From Listeria ivanovii subsp. londoniensis (GTDB taxonomy: Bacteria; Bacillota; Bacilli; Lactobacillales; Listeriaceae), in assembly GCF_000763495.1 (NCBI RefSeq), contig NZ_CP009576.1:878001-942000 (forward strand): 64,000 nucleotides of DNA, given 5' to 3'. The notes under the pieces were generated by a model, which saw only the letters and a program-made list of their open reading frames with translations, did no database searches and had not been told where the DNA came from. The translations under genes and the position numbers were made by a program. This document shows positions 43,640-53,400 of the stretch, in pieces (the first letter of the stretch is position 1; each line of letters starts with the position of its first letter).

Positions 43640-43703
43640 GAATCACCCCTTTAAGGTATTCTTTATAAACACTTGCATTCCTGAAATTTGAGTGATAGAG
43701 GTA

Positions 43704-44189
43704 TTATTTTTCTTTATCTAGTAGTGGAATTAATTTTACTTTGTTATCAGAAGCGACTTTGCGGATTTCTAGTTCGATGCCTTTTTCATCTAATTTACGG
43801 AAAGCTGCTTCATCTTTTTCATCAATGGAAACAGCATTGGTAATCATGTGTTTGCCTTCACGGAAAGCCATACCACCAATGTTGACGGTTGTAATATTGA
43901 CTCCAGCTTCCACTAAAGTTAATACGTCTGTTGGGTTGGTGAATAGTAACATTACAGGAGTAGTTGCATATTTTGGATTGTTGTATACGCGAATCCCTTT
44001 TTGTACGTCTACAACGCTTGCTTTTACTCCAGGAGGGGCTACTTGCGTAAGAAGTGTTTTACGAACTTCATCTTTTGCTACATCGTCACTAATAACGATA
44101 ATACGTTCTACCTGTGTTTCTTTTGTCCAAACTGTTGCTACTTGTCCGTGAATTAAACGGTCGTCAATACGTGCTAAGCGAATTTCCAT
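43704..44189 (-). CDS. mpoB: PTS mannose-family IIB component (MpoB-like)
   Basis: 161 residues. LARIDDRLIHGQVATVW (~5-21) carries the phosphorylated His14, and VMLLFTNPTDVL and NIGGMAFREGKHMITN complete the fold. It transfers the phosphoryl group from IIA to the sugar. The start overlaps the IIA stop by one base. Confidence 0.92.
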   Translation of the reverse strand: MEIRLARIDDRLIHGQVATVWTKETQVERIIVISDDVAKDEVRKTLLTQVAPPGVKASVVDVQKGIRVYNNPKYATTPVMLLFTNPTDVLTLVEAGVNITTVNIGGMAFREGKHMITNAVSIDEKDEAAFRKLDEKGIELEIRKVASDNKVKLIPLLDKEK

Positions 44190-44623
44190 TATAAATCGTC
44201 CTCCCCGACTTGTTTTTCCATTTTTGGTAATGATTTTTTTAGTGACTTAACACCACCAATTCCTGCTTTAAGAGCAGTTTCTACTAAATCTTTTTGATTA
44301 CTTGCGGCGCGCATTGATAGCACTTCAAGTAACATCGGAATATTGACACCAGTGACAACATCCATATTTTCTGTTGGTAATGCAATTTGGCTTGAAGCAT
44401 TATAAGGACTGCCACCAAATAGATCAACCATAAAAATAACGCCTTCAGAAGTATCCATTTTTTCTAGTTTTTCATTAAATTTGGTAATAAGCGTATCCGT
44501 GTTTTCTCCGGGGACAAAAGTAATAAATTCAACATTGTCCTGTTTACCGATAATCATTTCGGCTGATTTCAAGAGTTCACGTGCAGATTCACCATGTGTG
44601 CCAATAACAATTCCAACTGGCAT
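44189..44623 (-). CDS. mpoA: PTS mannose-family IIA component (MpoA-like)
   Basis: 144 residues from ATG 44623 with AAGGAGG (on the complement) upstream. A frame start at 44683 lies inside the sigma-54 promoter and is rejected. GIVIGTHGESAREL places the phosphorylated His at residue 10, and MVDLFGGSPYNAS (~65-77) is the other signature. It accepts phosphate from HPr and passes it to IIB. First gene of the operon. Confidence 0.92.
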   Translation of the reverse strand: MPVGIVIGTHGESARELLKSAEMIIGKQDNVEFITFVPGENTDTLITKFNEKLEKMDTSEGVIFMVDLFGGSPYNASSQIALPTENMDVVTGVNIPMLLEVLSMRAASNQKDLVETALKAGIGGVKSLKKSLPKMEKQVGEDDL

Positions 44624-44670
44624 AAGTATCTCCTCCTTAAAGCGTGGATATGAATCCTCCATTAATACTA

Positions 44671-44688
44671 ACGCAATAACCATGCCAA
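44671..44688 (-). promoter_or_regulatory. Sigma-54 (-24/-12) promoter of the mannose-family PTS operon
   Basis: Read on the minus strand, TTGGCATGGTTATTGCGT fits TGGCAC-N5-TTGC with the GG and GC 12 bp apart. The expected start is near 44661. The activator gene of the LevR type lies next to it, and repeats that could be its sites lie 85-135 bp upstream. Confidence 0.85.
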
Positions 44689-44770
44689 CTTTTCTGTATT
44701 AAACGACCTCCTTTGTAAATAGAAGTGTTCTAAGGCTTTTCTAAGCACTAAGTAGTAGTTGGCCGAGGTC

Positions 44771-44807
44771 TTGATACGCTATAAAATTACCTTAATACAC
44801 TATAAAA
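44771..44807 (-). promoter_or_regulatory. Direct repeats upstream of the sigma-54 promoter, candidate activator sites
   Basis: TTGATACGCTATAAAA (44771-44786) and TTAATACACTATAAAA (44792-44807) agree at 14 of 16 bases and are 21 bp apart, two helical turns. TTAATACACT recurs at the manR promoter. Position and periodicity fit an enhancer for a sigma-54 activator. Confidence 0.6.
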
Positions 44808-44952
44808 CTCTTTTCAGACATACATACAACCTTACCCTAAAAAACTAGCTAGAAAACTTCATAATAGCCATTTGTACATTATTAATGAAAAAATGAGCTA
44901 AAACAACTATTGATAGAAAATTCAACAGGTGTCTTAACTCGTATGAAAAGGA

Positions 44953-47769
44953 TTATAAAATTACTTCTGGCTGGATTTCATTTAAAATATCATACAAATA
45001 GCATAATTCGTCATTGGTTAATTTTAAATTCATCTTATAAATAATTTCTTTGTTGGTTTCCTCAAGTGCCTTGAAAACAAGCGTATTGGTCATCGTTTTT
45101 GGCTCATGATAAGTCAGACCATCATTTAAAACCATCCGTTCGAGTGCGCAACCAACGTGAATAAGTAAATTGATTTTAAAGGTATTATCGAGTTCATAGC
45201 CGAGTTTTTTCTCAAGCACATTTGCAAAGGAACTTAAGATCTCGATGGTTTTCTTTGGATTCAAGTAGGTTAAAAATTCGTTTAAACTTTCCTCAATAAT
45301 CTCTTTAGCAATTCGGCCAGTTTCACCTGTTTTTACAATGATATTGCGTTGTTTTACAAGACTAACTAGTTGTTCTTCACCGTCATCTCCAAATAGTCTT
45401 TCAAGTGGGATGAAGGGAATCTGGATTTTTGGATCTTGAATACCGACTGCCATAATAATATCGTTCTCTTCTTGTAACTGCTCAAGCCGGGTATCCATTT
45501 CGTGTAGACCAATTGGGATGACTTTAATTGCGTCCGTTGTAATAGTGTCTAAAATGTTTTCGATGAAAAGTTGGAGTTTTTCGGCTGTTCCTTCACCAGT
45601 TGCACAAATAGTAACGATAGCATGTGGTTTTGGGCTAGAATCAAGTGAATCATCTTCGGAAGTATAGCCACCGTAACCGCGGAAGTCTTTTAAAGAGTCA
45701 TAAATACTATCTAGCTCCATCTCCAAAATATTGGATTTTCGAACCGCTTCAATGACTGTCGCTGTAGAAACCATATCAATCGAACGAACCGGAATTCCCG
45801 TACGCTCGGAAATCACTGGCGCAAAACTTGTGAGCGATCCCATGTCAACTAAAAGCAGGAGGCCACGCCCCATATCCATTTCTCGGGCACGTTCTGTTAA
45901 TTTATCAAGAACAATTTTTGGACTTTGATCTAGTGGCATATCAATTCCTTCTACTAGACCCTCACCTAGAAGTTTTTTGGCTACACTGACCATGCTACTC
46001 GCAGTATTATTTCCGTGAGTTGCAACAAGTACAGCAACTCGCGCATTTTCTTGATCTTTTAAAAGCGAACTAATGAGTAGGGTTAAATACATAACTTCCA
46101 TATTAGGTACGCGAATGTGAAAAGTTGCTTCGATGTCATCTTTAATTTCGCGCGAGAGTTCGTATGCTTCCGGTTGATCATTGACCACATTTTCGATATT
46201 CGTATATTTGAGTGGTTTATTGCTTTCAATTCGTTTAATAAAGGAGGTCAAATGGAGACTAAAGGCCAGCAGGAAGCGTTCATTCAGCTTTTTACCGAGT
46301 TGATGTTCAATTCTCTGCTCTACGCCTTCTGCAAAATTAAGGATTTCTTCATTGACAATTTTTAAAATATTTTCTCGGTTGTGAATGGTGTTTTTAAATT
46401 TATTATAAAAACTATTAAGATGAATATCAATATCCATTTTAATGAATTTTTTGATGTCATCATCTTCCACGCCTTGATCCATTAGTATGGATGCTTTATC
46501 TTCAATGATTTTATATAAGTTAAAGTTAGGCTCATATTCATCGGATGTAATCAAAGTATTGTTAAGTTCTGGGAAAATGGTTGTATAGGGCTCTAAGTAC
46601 TCGGCGATAGCTTGAAGTTCTTTTCGGCGATTACTAAAGTGGAAGAATCCATCTTTAATGTTGATTGGTAAAGTTTTAAAATCAATCAAAATTTCATCAT
46701 CTTTATCAAAACTATTCAAGAATCCTTGAGCACAAACAAGTTGAATATTAGATTTTAATTGACCAATATTTCCGTAAGTTGTGTTGCCTAGTAAAGCTTT
46801 TGCGGCTTCATCTTCAATCCTAATCGGTTTATTCACGCGGTGAGCTTCACTAGAAAGTAAGTATTTAAGTAGCTCGACACGCTCAAAAGCAGTTCGTTCT
46901 TCCAAACTGGGTAACGTAATAATAATTGGAATTCGGCGCATAAATGTTTTTAATAAGGAAGATTCCGGATTTTCTGTCGTTGCACCAATGATAAGCACAT
47001 TTGATGTTCGCGTCCGATCTGTCTCGCCAAGTTTATTGTAAGTCCCAGAGTCCATTAAGTAGAAAATCATTTCTTGACCTTCAGGCGGTAGACGATGAAT
47101 TTCATCCAAGAACAAGATACCGCCATCTGCCTTTTCAACAAGACCACCTTTGTCATTTTCGGCGCCAGTGAAAGCACCTTTAACATGACCGAAAATATGG
47201 GACATCAGAAGTTGTGGATTATTATAGTAATCGGCACAATTGAAAATAATAAACGGTGCATCAGTAGGTAAACGCTTAGCATGTTGCGAAAACCGATACA
47301 TTAAATTGGCAAAAAGCGTTTTACCAACACCTGTTTGCCCAAGAATCATCGTATGTAGTCCGTTTGGTGGATAAAGGACAGCAGCTTTGGCTTGTTCGAC
47401 AGGTGTTTTTAGACTATCATTTGCTCCAATTAAATCATCAAAAGGGCTTCTTTCCGCGATTTTGGGTTTAAGTAATTTTAAAAGAGCCTCACAACTTTCA
47501 AATTCAAGTTCAGTATCAGCTAAGTTACGGCCAATTTCCTCTTCAACAGCTTTTTTAGGTAAATATAGCACTGGTCGGCCAACGATTTTGATGATTTTTC
47601 CTTGCCTGTGAAGTTCATTTAATTCCATGCTGACATTATTTCTTAGAATGTCTAAAGTTTCTGAAATACGGGATGCAGTAAATCCTTCATTATTCTCAAG
47701 TTGTTCGCGAATCGTCATGGTAGAGGGATTTTCTAAAATAAATTCATAAATGCGATCAATACGCTTCAT
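44953..47769 (-). CDS. manR: LevR/ManR-type sigma-54-dependent activator with PRD and PTS domains
   Basis: 938 residues. An N-terminal winged helix (~1-80) precedes an AAA+ domain with Walker A GQTGVGKT (144-151), the sigma-54 contact GAFTGA (198-203) and Walker B GGILFLDEIHR (216-226). C-terminal regulatory parts follow: a PRD (~450-560), an EIIA-Man-like module (~570-700, VAVLVATHGNNTAS), a IIB-type segment (~725-760) and a terminal PRD (~835-930). Phosphorylation of its His residues by PTS proteins would switch it with sugar supply. In L. monocytogenes ManR activates mpt and is linked to mpo (from memory). Its leader holds three TTAATACACT-type motifs. Confidence 0.93.
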   Translation of the reverse strand: MKRIDRIYEFILENPSTMTIREQLENNEGFTASRISETLDILRNNVSMELNELHRQGKIIKIVGRPVLYLPKKAVEEEIGRNLADTELEFESCEALLKLLKPKIAERSPFDDLIGANDSLKTPVEQAKAAVLYPPNGLHTMILGQTGVGKTLFANLMYRFSQHAKRLPTDAPFIIFNCADYYNNPQLLMSHIFGHVKGAFTGAENDKGGLVEKADGGILFLDEIHRLPPEGQEMIFYLMDSGTYNKLGETDRTRTSNVLIIGATTENPESSLLKTFMRRIPIIITLPSLEERTAFERVELLKYLLSSEAHRVNKPIRIEDEAAKALLGNTTYGNIGQLKSNIQLVCAQGFLNSFDKDDEILIDFKTLPINIKDGFFHFSNRRKELQAIAEYLEPYTTIFPELNNTLITSDEYEPNFNLYKIIEDKASILMDQGVEDDDIKKFIKMDIDIHLNSFYNKFKNTIHNRENILKIVNEEILNFAEGVEQRIEHQLGKKLNERFLLAFSLHLTSFIKRIESNKPLKYTNIENVVNDQPEAYELSREIKDDIEATFHIRVPNMEVMYLTLLISSLLKDQENARVAVLVATHGNNTASSMVSVAKKLLGEGLVEGIDMPLDQSPKIVLDKLTERAREMDMGRGLLLLVDMGSLTSFAPVISERTGIPVRSIDMVSTATVIEAVRKSNILEMELDSIYDSLKDFRGYGGYTSEDDSLDSSPKPHAIVTICATGEGTAEKLQLFIENILDTITTDAIKVIPIGLHEMDTRLEQLQEENDIIMAVGIQDPKIQIPFIPLERLFGDDGEEQLVSLVKQRNIIVKTGETGRIAKEIIEESLNEFLTYLNPKKTIEILSSFANVLEKKLGYELDNTFKINLLIHVGCALERMVLNDGLTYHEPKTMTNTLVFKALEETNKEIIYKMNLKLTNDELCYLYDILNEIQPEVIL

Positions 47770-47785
47770 TATAATACCTCCATTT

Positions 47786-47830
47786 AGTGTATCCGAAAAC
47801 GTTTAGTGTATTAAAACGAATTAATACACT
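47786..47830 (-). promoter_or_regulatory. Repeated AGTGTAT/ATACACT motifs upstream of manR
   Basis: AGTGTAT (47786-47792), AGTGTATTAA (47805-47814) and TTAATACACT (47821-47830); the last two are exact inverse copies flanking six bases. The same TTAATACACT is part of the repeat upstream of the PTS sigma-54 promoter, pointing to autoregulation by ManR. Confidence 0.5.
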
Positions 47831-47896
47831 CTTAAATTCTGTATTTAGTTTAGCATGCCTAGTGAAAAAGTCAATGATTATTGAATAAAAAACAAA

Positions 47897-47928
47897 TTGA
47901 CTAGTACTCTTGATAGTACTACTATAAT
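47897..47928 (+). promoter_or_regulatory. azoR promoter with 20-bp spacer and internal dyad
   Basis: TTGACT (47897-47902) and TATAAT (47923-47928) are 20 bp apart. Between them lies a perfect dyad TAGTACT-N6-AGTACTA (47902-47921). The dyad includes TACT-N6-AGTA, close to YodB-type boxes, and the long spacer with a central dyad is also the MerR-type layout. Confidence 0.6.
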
Positions 47929-47962
47929 AGAAGTAACAAATAAAACGAATGAGGTGTTCATA

Positions 47963-48598
47963 TTGTCAAAAGTACTTTTTATTAAAGCATCACCACTTCC
48001 AAATGAAGTATCAAGAAGTTCGCAAGTAGCGGAAACATTCATGGAGGAATACAAAGCAAAAAATCCGTCTGATACAGTAGAAGAATTAGTTTTATATAAT
48101 ACGGAAGTTCCATTACTGGATTTAGAGTTAATGACTGCAGGTAGAGAACTACAAGCTGGAAAAGCCGTTACAGATTTAGCGCCAGAAGTACAACAAAGAT
48201 TGAACGCGTATAATGCACTAACTGACCAATTCCTAGCAGCTGATAAATACGTTTTTGTTTTCCCACTTTGGAACCTTGGAGTTCCGCCACTTTTAAAAGC
48301 ATATGTGGATACATTTGTGATTGCTGGTAAATCTTTCCGTTACACAGAGCATGGTCCAGAAGCTTTGCTAAAAGATAAAAAAGCGATTTTAATTCATGGT
48401 AGTGGTGGTATTTATTCTGCTGGACAAACAAGTTCATTTACTCACGGAGAACCATATTTAAAAACTATTTTGCAATTTATTGGTATCGAAGTAGCTCCGA
48501 CAATTTTTGTTGAAGGAATCGATCACAATCCAAGCAAAGAAGCGGAAATCGTTGCAGCTGCTAAAGTGGTAGCGCGTGAAAGTGCAATTGGATTTTAA
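47963..48598 (+). CDS. azoR: FMN-dependent NADH-azoreductase (AzoR)
   Basis: 211 residues from TTG 47963, six bases after GAGGTG; the longer frame reaches back into the promoter and is rejected. The flavodoxin-like fold shows KASPLPNEVSRSSQVAE (FMN-phosphate loop, ~7-23), FPLWNLGVPPLLKAYVDTF (~92-110) and HGSGGIYS (~150-157). It uses NADH to reduce azo compounds and quinones by two electrons, protecting thiols. Regulation by a redox/quinone-sensing HxlR or MerR protein is suggested by the promoter dyad. Confidence 0.9.
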   Translation: MSKVLFIKASPLPNEVSRSSQVAETFMEEYKAKNPSDTVEELVLYNTEVPLLDLELMTAGRELQAGKAVTDLAPEVQQRLNAYNALTDQFLAADKYVFVFPLWNLGVPPLLKAYVDTFVIAGKSFRYTEHGPEALLKDKKAILIHGSGGIYSAGQTSSFTHGEPYLKTILQFIGIEVAPTIFVEGIDHNPSKEAEIVAAAKVVARESAIGF

Positions 48599-48732
48599 AA
48601 AAGTTTGTGAAAAAATATTAATAGACTGAAGTGTTAAGATAGTATTATCAACTATCTATACCAATAAATCCCCAAAAAAAGATTGCTAATCCCTTTAGAA
48701 ATTGGTAAAGTAGAGAAGTAGAATTCATAGAT

Positions 48733-48757
48733 AAAGTGCTGATTTCCTCGGCACTTT
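48733..48757 (+). terminator. Stem-loop in the leader of the amino-acid permease gene
   Basis: AAAGTGCTGA (48733-48742) pairs with TCGGCACTTT (48748-48757) around a 5-nt loop, 35 bp before the ATG. The following T tract is weak, so it may be a leaky terminator of azoR or a regulatory hairpin. Confidence 0.5.
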
Positions 48758-48791
48758 ATTCTATTTAATTACTCGAAAGGGATGAATTAAG

Positions 48792-50168
48792 ATGGTAGAG
48801 CAGAAAGAAGAATTGCAACGAGGACTGAAAAATAGACATATTCAGTTGATTGCAATAGGAGGAGCAATTGGTACAGGGCTCTTTCTAGGAGCCGGAAAAT
48901 CGATTCACTTAGCTGGTCCATCCATCATGTTAGTTTACTTAATTATTGGGGCTATCTTATTCTTTGTAATGAGAGCTTTGGGTGAATTATTAATACATAA
49001 CCCAACTACAGGGTCTTTCACAGAATTTGCAGAACAATATATTGGGCCATGGGCTGGTTTTATTACTGGCTGGACATATTGGTTTTGTTGGATTGTCACA
49101 GGTATTGCCGAAATAACTGCAGTTGGAATGTACGTCAAATTCTGGGTACCAGATTTACCGCAATGGATACCTGCACTGGCATGTGTATTAATTTTACTTC
49201 TATTTAATTTAGCAACTGTAAAAGCTTTTGGTGAAATTGAATTTTGGTTTGCTATTATTAAAGTAGTAGTTATTATTGCGCTAATTGTTATCGGTTTCGT
49301 GTTAGTCTTCATAGGCTACAAGCATGGAACAAGCACTGCATCATTTTCTAACTTAGTGGATTATGGTGGTTTTTTCCCAAATGGAATAGCTGGATTTTTA
49401 CTTGCATTTCAAATGGCAACTTTTTCTTTTGTTGGAATTGAACTTGTAGGGGTAACTGCTGGAGAAGCAGACGATCCAGAACGAACGCTTCCAAAAGCGA
49501 TCAATAATATTCCAATTCGGATTTTGATTTTCTATATCGGCGCATTACTTGTTCTGATGTCGATTTATCCGTGGAGTAATATTGACCCTAATACAAGTCC
49601 TTTTGTTAGCGTATTTACGATGATTGGAATCCCGGCAGCTGCTGGAATCATAAACTTTGTTGTATTAACAGCAGCAATGTCTTCTTGTAATAGCGGTATT
49701 TTCAGTACGAGCCGGATGCTTTATACACTATCAGCAGAAGGAAAAGCACCGAAAAAGATGCATCATTTAAGCTCCAACGGCGTACCAGCAACAGCATTAA
49801 TCACTTCAACAGCATGCTTACTTATTGGTGTGTTTTTAAACTATTTCTTGCCAGAACAAGTATTTATTTTAGTTACAAGTATCGCGACGATTTGTTTTAT
49901 CTGGGTTTGGGGCATTATTTTAGTAGCTCATTTACGTTTTCGTCACAAACACCCAGAAATTGCAGCTAAAAGTAAATTTAAAATGCCATTATCACCATTT
50001 ATGAACTGGGTTAGTTTAATTTTCTTTGGAGGATTATTAATTATCCTTGGCTTTGCAGCTGATACGCGAATTGCACTCTTTGTAACGCCAGTATGGTTTC
50101 TTCTTTTAGCTATCGCATATCAAGTTTTAAAAACTTCCAACAAAAAGTCGAAAATTCGACATAATTAG
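48792..50168 (+). CDS. Amino-acid permease (APC superfamily, AAT type)
   Basis: 458 residues with 12 predicted TM helices. The N-terminal RHIQLIAIGGAIGTGLFLGAG (~17-37) is the first-helix amino-acid site of AAT-family proton symporters, with later GEADDPERTLPKAI and SSCNSGIFSTSRMLY. The substrate is not assignable from sequence (GABA, Ala, Ser or Pro transporters share these motifs). Starts at ATG after GAAAGGGATG-type site; ends at a strong terminator. Confidence 0.88.
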   Translation: MVEQKEELQRGLKNRHIQLIAIGGAIGTGLFLGAGKSIHLAGPSIMLVYLIIGAILFFVMRALGELLIHNPTTGSFTEFAEQYIGPWAGFITGWTYWFCWIVTGIAEITAVGMYVKFWVPDLPQWIPALACVLILLLFNLATVKAFGEIEFWFAIIKVVVIIALIVIGFVLVFIGYKHGTSTASFSNLVDYGGFFPNGIAGFLLAFQMATFSFVGIELVGVTAGEADDPERTLPKAINNIPIRILIFYIGALLVLMSIYPWSNIDPNTSPFVSVFTMIGIPAAAGIINFVVLTAAMSSCNSGIFSTSRMLYTLSAEGKAPKKMHHLSSNGVPATALITSTACLLIGVFLNYFLPEQVFILVTSIATICFIWVWGIILVAHLRFRHKHPEIAAKSKFKMPLSPFMNWVSLIFFGGLLIILGFAADTRIALFVTPVWFLLLAIAYQVLKTSNKKSKIRHN

Positions 50169-50169
50169 T

Positions 50170-50222
50170 AAAAAGACGTTCATTCGCTAAAGAAAGCAGT
50201 TTTAGCAAATGAACGTCTTTTT
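50170..50222 (+). terminator. Terminator of the permease gene
   Basis: A long stem: 50170-50191 (AAAAAGACGTTCATT..) pairs with 50201-50222 (..AATGAACGTCTTTTT) with one mismatch, followed by further Ts. Confidence 0.92.
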
Positions 50223-50315
50223 TTATTCCGAAAAATTGCCGCGAAATTCTTTACAATTATAAAAAATCGTGTAGAATGATAGGTGTTTAGAGACTTTACC
50301 GTGCTTATGCATTTC

Positions 50316-50331
50316 GAGTGAGTACTCACTC
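50316..50331 (+). promoter_or_regulatory. Perfect 16-bp palindrome upstream of the activase fusion gene (TetR-like operator)
   Basis: GAGTGAGTACTCACTC is fully self-complementary and of the TGAGTGA..TCACTCA kind that TetR/AcrR repressors bind. It lies about 100 bp before the ATG. No TetR gene is nearby. Confidence 0.65.
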
Positions 50332-50432
50332 ATTTTTAAAAATGACTATTCATGTGAAGTTGTATACAATTGGGCGCTTATATGTGAACTTTTGTACATA
50401 ATAATGAATGCGCAGTGAAAGGGATGATGTAA

Positions 50433-53400
50433 ATGATTCATGCAGGATTAGACGTTGGATCAACCACAGCGAAAGCCGTAGCGTTGAACGACCAGGGGGA
50501 TATTTTATTTCAAACATACAGAAGACATTATTCGGACATTAAAAAAGTAACATTAGAAATCATGCAAGACATGCAAAAAAAATGTGGAATGACAGAAATG
50601 ACATTCAAAATCACCGGATCATCAGGACTAGCGATTTCCAAATTTTTGAACGTACCATTTGTGCAAGAAGTTATTGCATGTACAGAAGCCGTTGAACAAG
50701 TTATTCCTGAAACAGATGTAGTTATTGAACTAGGTGGTGAAGATGCGAAGATTATTTATTTCAGTGGCGGGATTGAGCAACGAATGAATAATGCCTGTGC
50801 TGGCGGTACGGGAGCTTTTATCGATCAAATCGCAACGCTTCTTCAAACAGATCCAACAGGTTTAAATGAATTAGCGCAAAATGCCAATACTATTTATCCA
50901 ATTGCTTCAAGATGTGGTGTATTTGCTAAAACAGATGTACAACCATTATTAAATGAAGGGGCTAGAAAAGAAGATATTGCTGCTTCAATTTTCCAAAGTG
51001 TTGTGACGCAGACAATTAGCGGGCTTGCTTGTGGACGTCCCATTCGCGGCAAAGTAGCGTTTCTCGGAGGACCACTCACTTTCCTTGATCAACTAAGATA
51101 TCGTTTTACAGAAACATTAAAAATGAAAGAAAGCGATATTATTGCTCCACAAAATGCGGAATATTTTATTGCGCTTGGAACTGCTTTTACAGGCCTAAAT
51201 GATGTCCCAACCAAAGTAGAGGACATGATTAATCGTCTATCTAATATGGATATGACAACGATGGCAACTGATACAGTAATTTTACCTGCGTTATTTGAAA
51301 ATGAAACTGACTTAGAAGATTTTCGAGCACGACACAATAAAATGAAAGCCAAACGAGCGAAGTTGGAAGACTATGAAGGCGATGCTTATTTAGGTATTGA
51401 TGCAGGATCAACTACGACGAAACTTATTTTAATGAGTCAATCAAACGAAATTTTATACTCTTTTTATGCTAGTAATAATGGGAATCCACTTCAATCTGTT
51501 ATTGACGCAACAAGTGATTTATATGAAATTTTGCCAGAAAAGGTGCGAGTTGCACAGTCCGGTATTACCGGTTATGGCGAATCGCTCATTAAAGCCGCAC
51601 TGAAAATTGACGTTGGTGAAATTGAAACAGTTGCTCATTACCGAGCTGCTCGCGAATTTTTACCGGATGTAGATTTTATTTTAGATATTGGCGGACAAGA
51701 TATGAAGTGTATGAAAATTAAAAAAGGAGCACTCGATAGTTTAATGCTCAATGAAGCGTGCTCTGCTGGCTGTGGCTCGTTCTTAGAGACATTTGCACAA
51801 ACGCTAAATTTGTCTATTGAAGAATTTGCTGCCCGGGCATTGGAAGCAAAAGCACCAGTAGACCTTGGCTCTCGTTGTACCGTTTTCATGAACTCAAAAG
51901 TAAAACAAGTGCAAAAAGAAGGCGTTAGTATGGAAGATTTATCCGCTGGCCTTGCTTATTCTGTTGTAAAAAATGCTTTGCAAAAAGTAATTAAACTCCG
52001 TAGTCCAAAAGATATTGGTGAAAAAGTAATCGTGCAAGGCGGCACATTTTATAATGAGTCTGTCCTTCGAGCTTTTGAACTTTTGACTGGACGAGAAGTT
52101 ATTCGACCAGATATCGCTGGGATGATGGGCGCATACGGGGCGGCACTAATTGCCCGGGAACACTATGAAACAGGCGAAGTAACAGAAATGCTCGTACTTG
52201 AAAAATTACGTGAATTTAGTGCAGAAACTTCACAATCACGTTGCAACCTTTGTAGTAATACATGCCAACTTACAGTAACTAGATTTGGTGATGACCGGAT
52301 GTTCGTTAGTGGAAATCGCTGTGAACGCGGTGAACGTGTCGAAAAAACGCGCAACGTCTTACCAAATTTATATGCTTACAAATTAAAACGAACTTTTGAT
52401 TATAAGTCCCTAAAAAAATCTGAAGCTACTCGTGGTACGATTGGAATTCCACGTGCACTTAATGTGTTTGAAAATTATCCACTATGGCACACCATTTTGA
52501 CGAATTTAGGATTTCGAGTAGTCCTTTCTTCTAAATCATCTAAAAATCTATATGATAAGGGGATTGAAACGATTGCATCAGAAGCAGTTTGTTTCCCAGC
52601 AAAATTAACACACGGACATATTATGGATTTGATTAAGAAAAAAGCGGACCGAATTTTCTATCCATCAGTGGTGTATGAAAAACCAGAATTCGGTGAAGCA
52701 ACGAATAATTTTAATTGCCCAGTTGTTGCTGGTTATCCGGAAGTTATTCGTGTCAATGTTGATGCATTAGAAGAGAAAAATATTCCAATGATTAGCCCGT
52801 TTTTAACATTAGATAATGAAAAAGCACTAATTAGCCAAATGAGCTTAGCCTTCCCAGAAGTACCTGCTGCAGATATGGAAGAGGCAGTGAAAGCAGGACT
52901 TGAAGAAGCAGAACTTTGTCGTAAAGATATACAGGAAGAGGGAGAAGCAGCACTTACTTACATTAAAAAAAATAAAATCAAAGGAATCGTTCTTGCGGGT
53001 CACCCATACCACATTGATCCTGAAGTAAATCATGGAATTCCAGAATTGATTACAATGAACGGAATGGCCGTCCTAACCGAAGATTCCATTTCTCATCTCG
53101 GCGAAATAGACCATAAACTCCGCGTCGAAAATCAGTGGAAATACCATGCAAGACTTTATCGTGCTGCTAGTTTCACTGCCAAAAGTGAAGATTTAGAGTT
53201 TGTTCAATTGACTTCATTTGGTTGCGGACTTGATGCGATCACCACAGATATGTGCCAAGAAATCATTGAAGGTCATAATAAAGTGTATACTTTACTTAAA
53301 ATCGATGAAATTAATAATCTGGGCGCTGCAAGAATTCGTGTACGGTCCTTGAAAGCAGCGATGGAAGAGCGTGAAAAAAATAATGTGAAACCAACTAGGA

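Noticed and set aside
47790..47810. cre site in the manR leader (CCGAAAACGTTTAG)
   Set aside because: About five mismatches to the consensus, including both flanking positions; the ATACACT motifs explain the area better.
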